A stretch of 7,732 nt of DNA from DATLHO01 sp035539855 (GTDB lineage: Bacteria; Bacteroidota; Ignavibacteria; OLB7), in assembly GCA_035539855.1 (NCBI GenBank), contig DATLHO010000320.1, positions 1 to 7,732 of the forward strand. Reading direction: 5' to 3'. Every line of letters starts with the position of its first letter. Positions within the stretch are counted from its first letter, which is position 1. Of this stretch, positions 5,610-7,732 are shown piece after piece. A model generated the notes under the pieces. It ran no database searches. It was given only the letters and a program-made list of their open reading frames with translations, and had not been told where the DNA came from. A program made the translations under genes and the position numbers.

Positions 5610-7732
5610 ATGGCCGAGTTCATACACCTTCACAATCACACGCACTACTCCCTGCTCGACGGCGCGTGCACGGTCGACGGACTCGTCGCGGCCGCGGTCG
5701 AACAGGGCATGCCCGCGGTCGCGCTGACCGACCACGGCGTGAACTTCGGACTGCTGGAGTTCTACAAGAAGGCGAAGTCGGCGGGGATCAAGCCGATCCT
5801 CGGCTGCGAGGTCTACGTCGCCGACGGCAGCCGGCGCGATCGGTCGCTGCACGAGACCGGCAAGCAGAAGAAGAAACGCAACTACTTCCACCTCGTCCTG
5901 CTCGCGAAGAGCTATGAGGGCTACCGCACGCTCAACCGGCTGACGAGCCGCGCACACACCGAGGGCTTCTACTACAAGCCGCGCATCGACCGCGATCTAC
6001 TGGCCGAGCATCACGAGGGCCTCATTGCGCTCTCGGCGTGCGCCGGCGGCGTCGTCTCGGCGCACCTGGTGCAGGAGAACATGGAGGCCGCGCGCGAGGC
6101 GGCGATCTGGTATCGGGAGCTCTTCGGCGAGGACTTCTACCTCGAGGTGCAGGACCACGGCATCGCCGTCGACAAGCCGGTGCTCGAGGGGATGCCGCTC
6201 CTCGCGCAGGAGCTCGGCATTCCGCTGATCGCGACCAACGACTGCCACTACATCCGCAAGGAGCACGCGATCGCGCACAACGTGCTGCTGCACATCCGCG
6301 ATGCCTCGAAGAACGGTGTGCGCAACGACATCGAGACCGACCTGCGCTACGGCACGCCGGAGTACTACTTCAAGTCCGCCGATCAGATGGCGGCGCTCCT
6401 CGGGCGCTTCCCCGGCGCGATCGAGAACACGCTCGTCGTCGCCGACAAGTGCAGCATCTCGATGCCGAAGGAGTTCTACATGCCGAACTTCCCGATCCCC
6501 GCGGAGTCGTCGGCGACCACGCTCGACGACTACCTGCGCGAGATCACGTGGAAGGGCATCCACCGCCGCTACGACCGCATCGACGAGGAGATCAGCGCGC
6601 GCGTCGAGTTCGAGCTCGACGTCATTATCCGCATGGGCTACAGCGGGTACTTCCTGATCGTCCAGGACTTCATCCAGGCGGCGCGCGACCGCGGCATCAG
6701 TGTCGGTCCGGGCCGTGGCTCCGCCGCGGGAAGCCTCGTCGCGTACGCGCTGTGGATCACGAACATCGATCCGATCCGCTACGACCTGCTCTTCGAGCGC
6801 TTCCTGAACCCCGATCGCGTGTCGATGCCCGATATCGACATCGACTTCGCCGACAGTCGTCGCGAGGAAGTGATCGACTACGTCAAGCAGAAGTACGGCG
6901 AGGAGGCGGTCTCGCAGATCATCACGTTCGGCACGCTCTCGGCGCGCGCCGTGCTCAAGGACGTCGGCCGCGTGCTCGGCGTGCCGCTGGGAACGATCAA
7001 CTCGATCACCGAGAAGATCGACGTGAAGTTCGGGCGCGTGCAGAAGATCGGCGAGGCGATCGAAGGACCGGAGCTGCGCTGGGTCAAGGAGTCGACCGAC
7101 CCGCAGCTCCGAAAGCTCATCGAGCACTCGCAGGTGCTCGAAGGCTTCTGCCGCAACGCCTCGCTGCATGCGGCGGGCGTCGTGATCGCTCCGGGTCCGC
7201 TCGAGGACTACATCCCGCTGTACAAGACGCCCGACTCGGGTCTGGCCTCGCAGTACACGATGAAGTACCTCGAGGAGGCGGGTCTACTGAAGATGGACTT
7301 CCTCGGCCTGCGCACGCTGACGATCATCGACACGTGTCTGGAGCTGATCCGCCAGCGGCACGACGTCGACATCGACATCGACGCGATCCCGCTCGACGAC
7401 AGGACGACCTACGACATGGTGGGCAACGGGCTGACGACCGCGGTCTTCCAGTTCGAGTCGGTCCCGATGCAGAAGTACCTGAAGGATCTCAAGCCGACGG
7501 TGCTCGACGATCTGATCGCGATGAACGCGCTGTACCGTCCGGGGCCGATGGACAACATCCCGGAGTTCATCGAGCGCCGTCACGGGCGCAAGGCGATCGA
7601 GTACCTGCACGGCATGCTCGAGCCGATCCTGGGCAAGACCTACGGGATCACGGTCTACCAGGAGCAGATCATGCAGATCGCCCAGCAGCTCGGGGGCTTC
7701 ACCCTCGCGCAGGCCGACAACCTCCGCCGCGC
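5610..7732 (+). CDS. dnaE: DNA polymerase III alpha subunit DnaE (N-terminal 707 residues, runs off the window)
   Basis: This is the replicative DNA polymerase catalytic subunit; 707 codons are present of a normal length near 1,150-1,200. The PHP domain starts at once (FIHLHNHTHYSLLDG, residues 4-18). All expected metal ligands are present: H8, H10, D17, H42, E67, H94, C144, D211 and H213. The polymerase core follows, with GPGRGSAAGS (366-375), the catalytic PDIDIDF (D408 and D410) and the third catalytic aspartate D563 in MDFLGLRTL. The fingers region contains ALYRPGPM and YGITVYQEQIMQ near the right edge. The beta-binding motif, OB fold and tau-binding tail lie beyond the window. No intein interrupts the visible motifs. 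The start at 5610 matches the family's usual distance to HLH-H. An in-frame ATG at 5574 would add 12 residues (MTTAPQPWSPAT). Neither has a strong Shine-Dalgarno sequence. The gene probably has its own promoter, separate from livF. Confidence 0.96.
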   Translation, partial: MAEFIHLHNHTHYSLLDGACTVDGLVAAAVEQGMPAVALTDHGVNFGLLEFYKKAKSAGIKPILGCEVYVADGSRRDRSLHETGKQKKKRNYFHLVLLAKSYEGYRTLNRLTSRAHTEGFYYKPRIDRDLLAEHHEGLIALSACAGGVVSAHLVQENMEAAREAAIWYRELFGEDFYLEVQDHGIAVDKPVLEGMPLLAQELGIPLIATNDCHYIRKEHAIAHNVLLHIRDASKNGVRNDIETDLRYGTPEYYFKSADQMAALLGRFPGAIENTLVVADKCSISMPKEFYMPNFPIPAESSATTLDDYLREITWKGIHRRYDRIDEEISARVEFELDVIIRMGYSGYFLIVQDFIQAARDRGISVGPGRGSAAGSLVAYALWITNIDPIRYDLLFERFLNPDRVSMPDIDIDFADSRREEVIDYVKQKYGEEAVSQIITFGTLSARAVLKDVGRVLGVPLGTINSITEKIDVKFGRVQKIGEAIEGPELRWVKESTDPQLRKLIEHSQVLEGFCRNASLHAAGVVIAPGPLEDYIPLYKTPDSGLASQYTMKYLEEAGLLKMDFLGLRTLTIIDTCLELIRQRHDVDIDIDAIPLDDRTTYDMVGNGLTTAVFQFESVPMQKYLKDLKPTVLDDLIAMNALYRPGPMDNIPEFIERRHGRKAIEYLHGMLEPILGKTYGITVYQEQIMQIAQQLGGFTLAQADNLRR

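Noticed and set aside
5997..7169. 390-codon open frame on the - strand inside dnaE
   Set aside because: It overlaps the catalytic core of DnaE, whose + strand motifs are all intact. The product has the same shadow composition.

Overview
This GC-rich window (roughly two thirds G+C) is densely packed on the + strand. It holds most of a branched-chain amino acid (Liv/HAAT type) ABC transporter locus, followed by the first 707 codons of the gene for the replicative DNA polymerase III alpha subunit (dnaE). The organism cannot be fixed from the sequence. The start of the DnaE PHP domain reads like FCB-group proteins that I remember. Several genes lack a Shine-Dalgarno sequence, and two intergenic TAnnTT elements resemble FCB/Bacteroidota -7 promoter boxes. 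A high-GC FCB lineage (for example Gemmatimonadota, or a high-GC Kapaibacteria or Rhodothermota relative) is my best guess, at low confidence.

Layout: 1-261 is the C-terminus of the periplasmic substrate-binding protein; 261-1169 is livH and 1166-2179 is livM (the two permeases). At 2176-2763 comes a small P-loop kinase-like protein whose GTG start overlaps the livM stop. At 2809-3366 is a dihydrofolate reductase/RibD-C fold protein, and at 3425-3865 a four-helix membrane protein of unknown function. The transporter then resumes with livG (3910-4674) and livF (4720-5427), the two ATPases. A 182-nt intergenic region (5428-5609) contains a perfect DnaA-box 9-mer, an 11-nt-spaced GGATAAC repeat and a promoter-like element. 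dnaE starts at 5610 (or 5574) and runs off the right edge.

The binding protein, LivH, LivM, LivG and LivF together make a complete importer: capture in the periplasm, a two-permease channel and two ATPases. All five have intact family motifs. The first four genes are joined by 1-4 nt stop/start overlaps, which suggests translational coupling. The transporter is split by three genes with no obvious transport role, and its ATPase genes have GTG starts, no visible ribosome binding site, and a shared CCGYAA-type repeat in their leaders.

I see no RNA gene, CRISPR array, insertion sequence, phage gene or clear Rho-independent terminator. I did not find a convincing new biological system. The most notable points are the interrupted liv locus, the shared leader repeats, the DnaA box before dnaE, and the fully preserved PHP metal site of DnaE, which predicts built-in proofreading.
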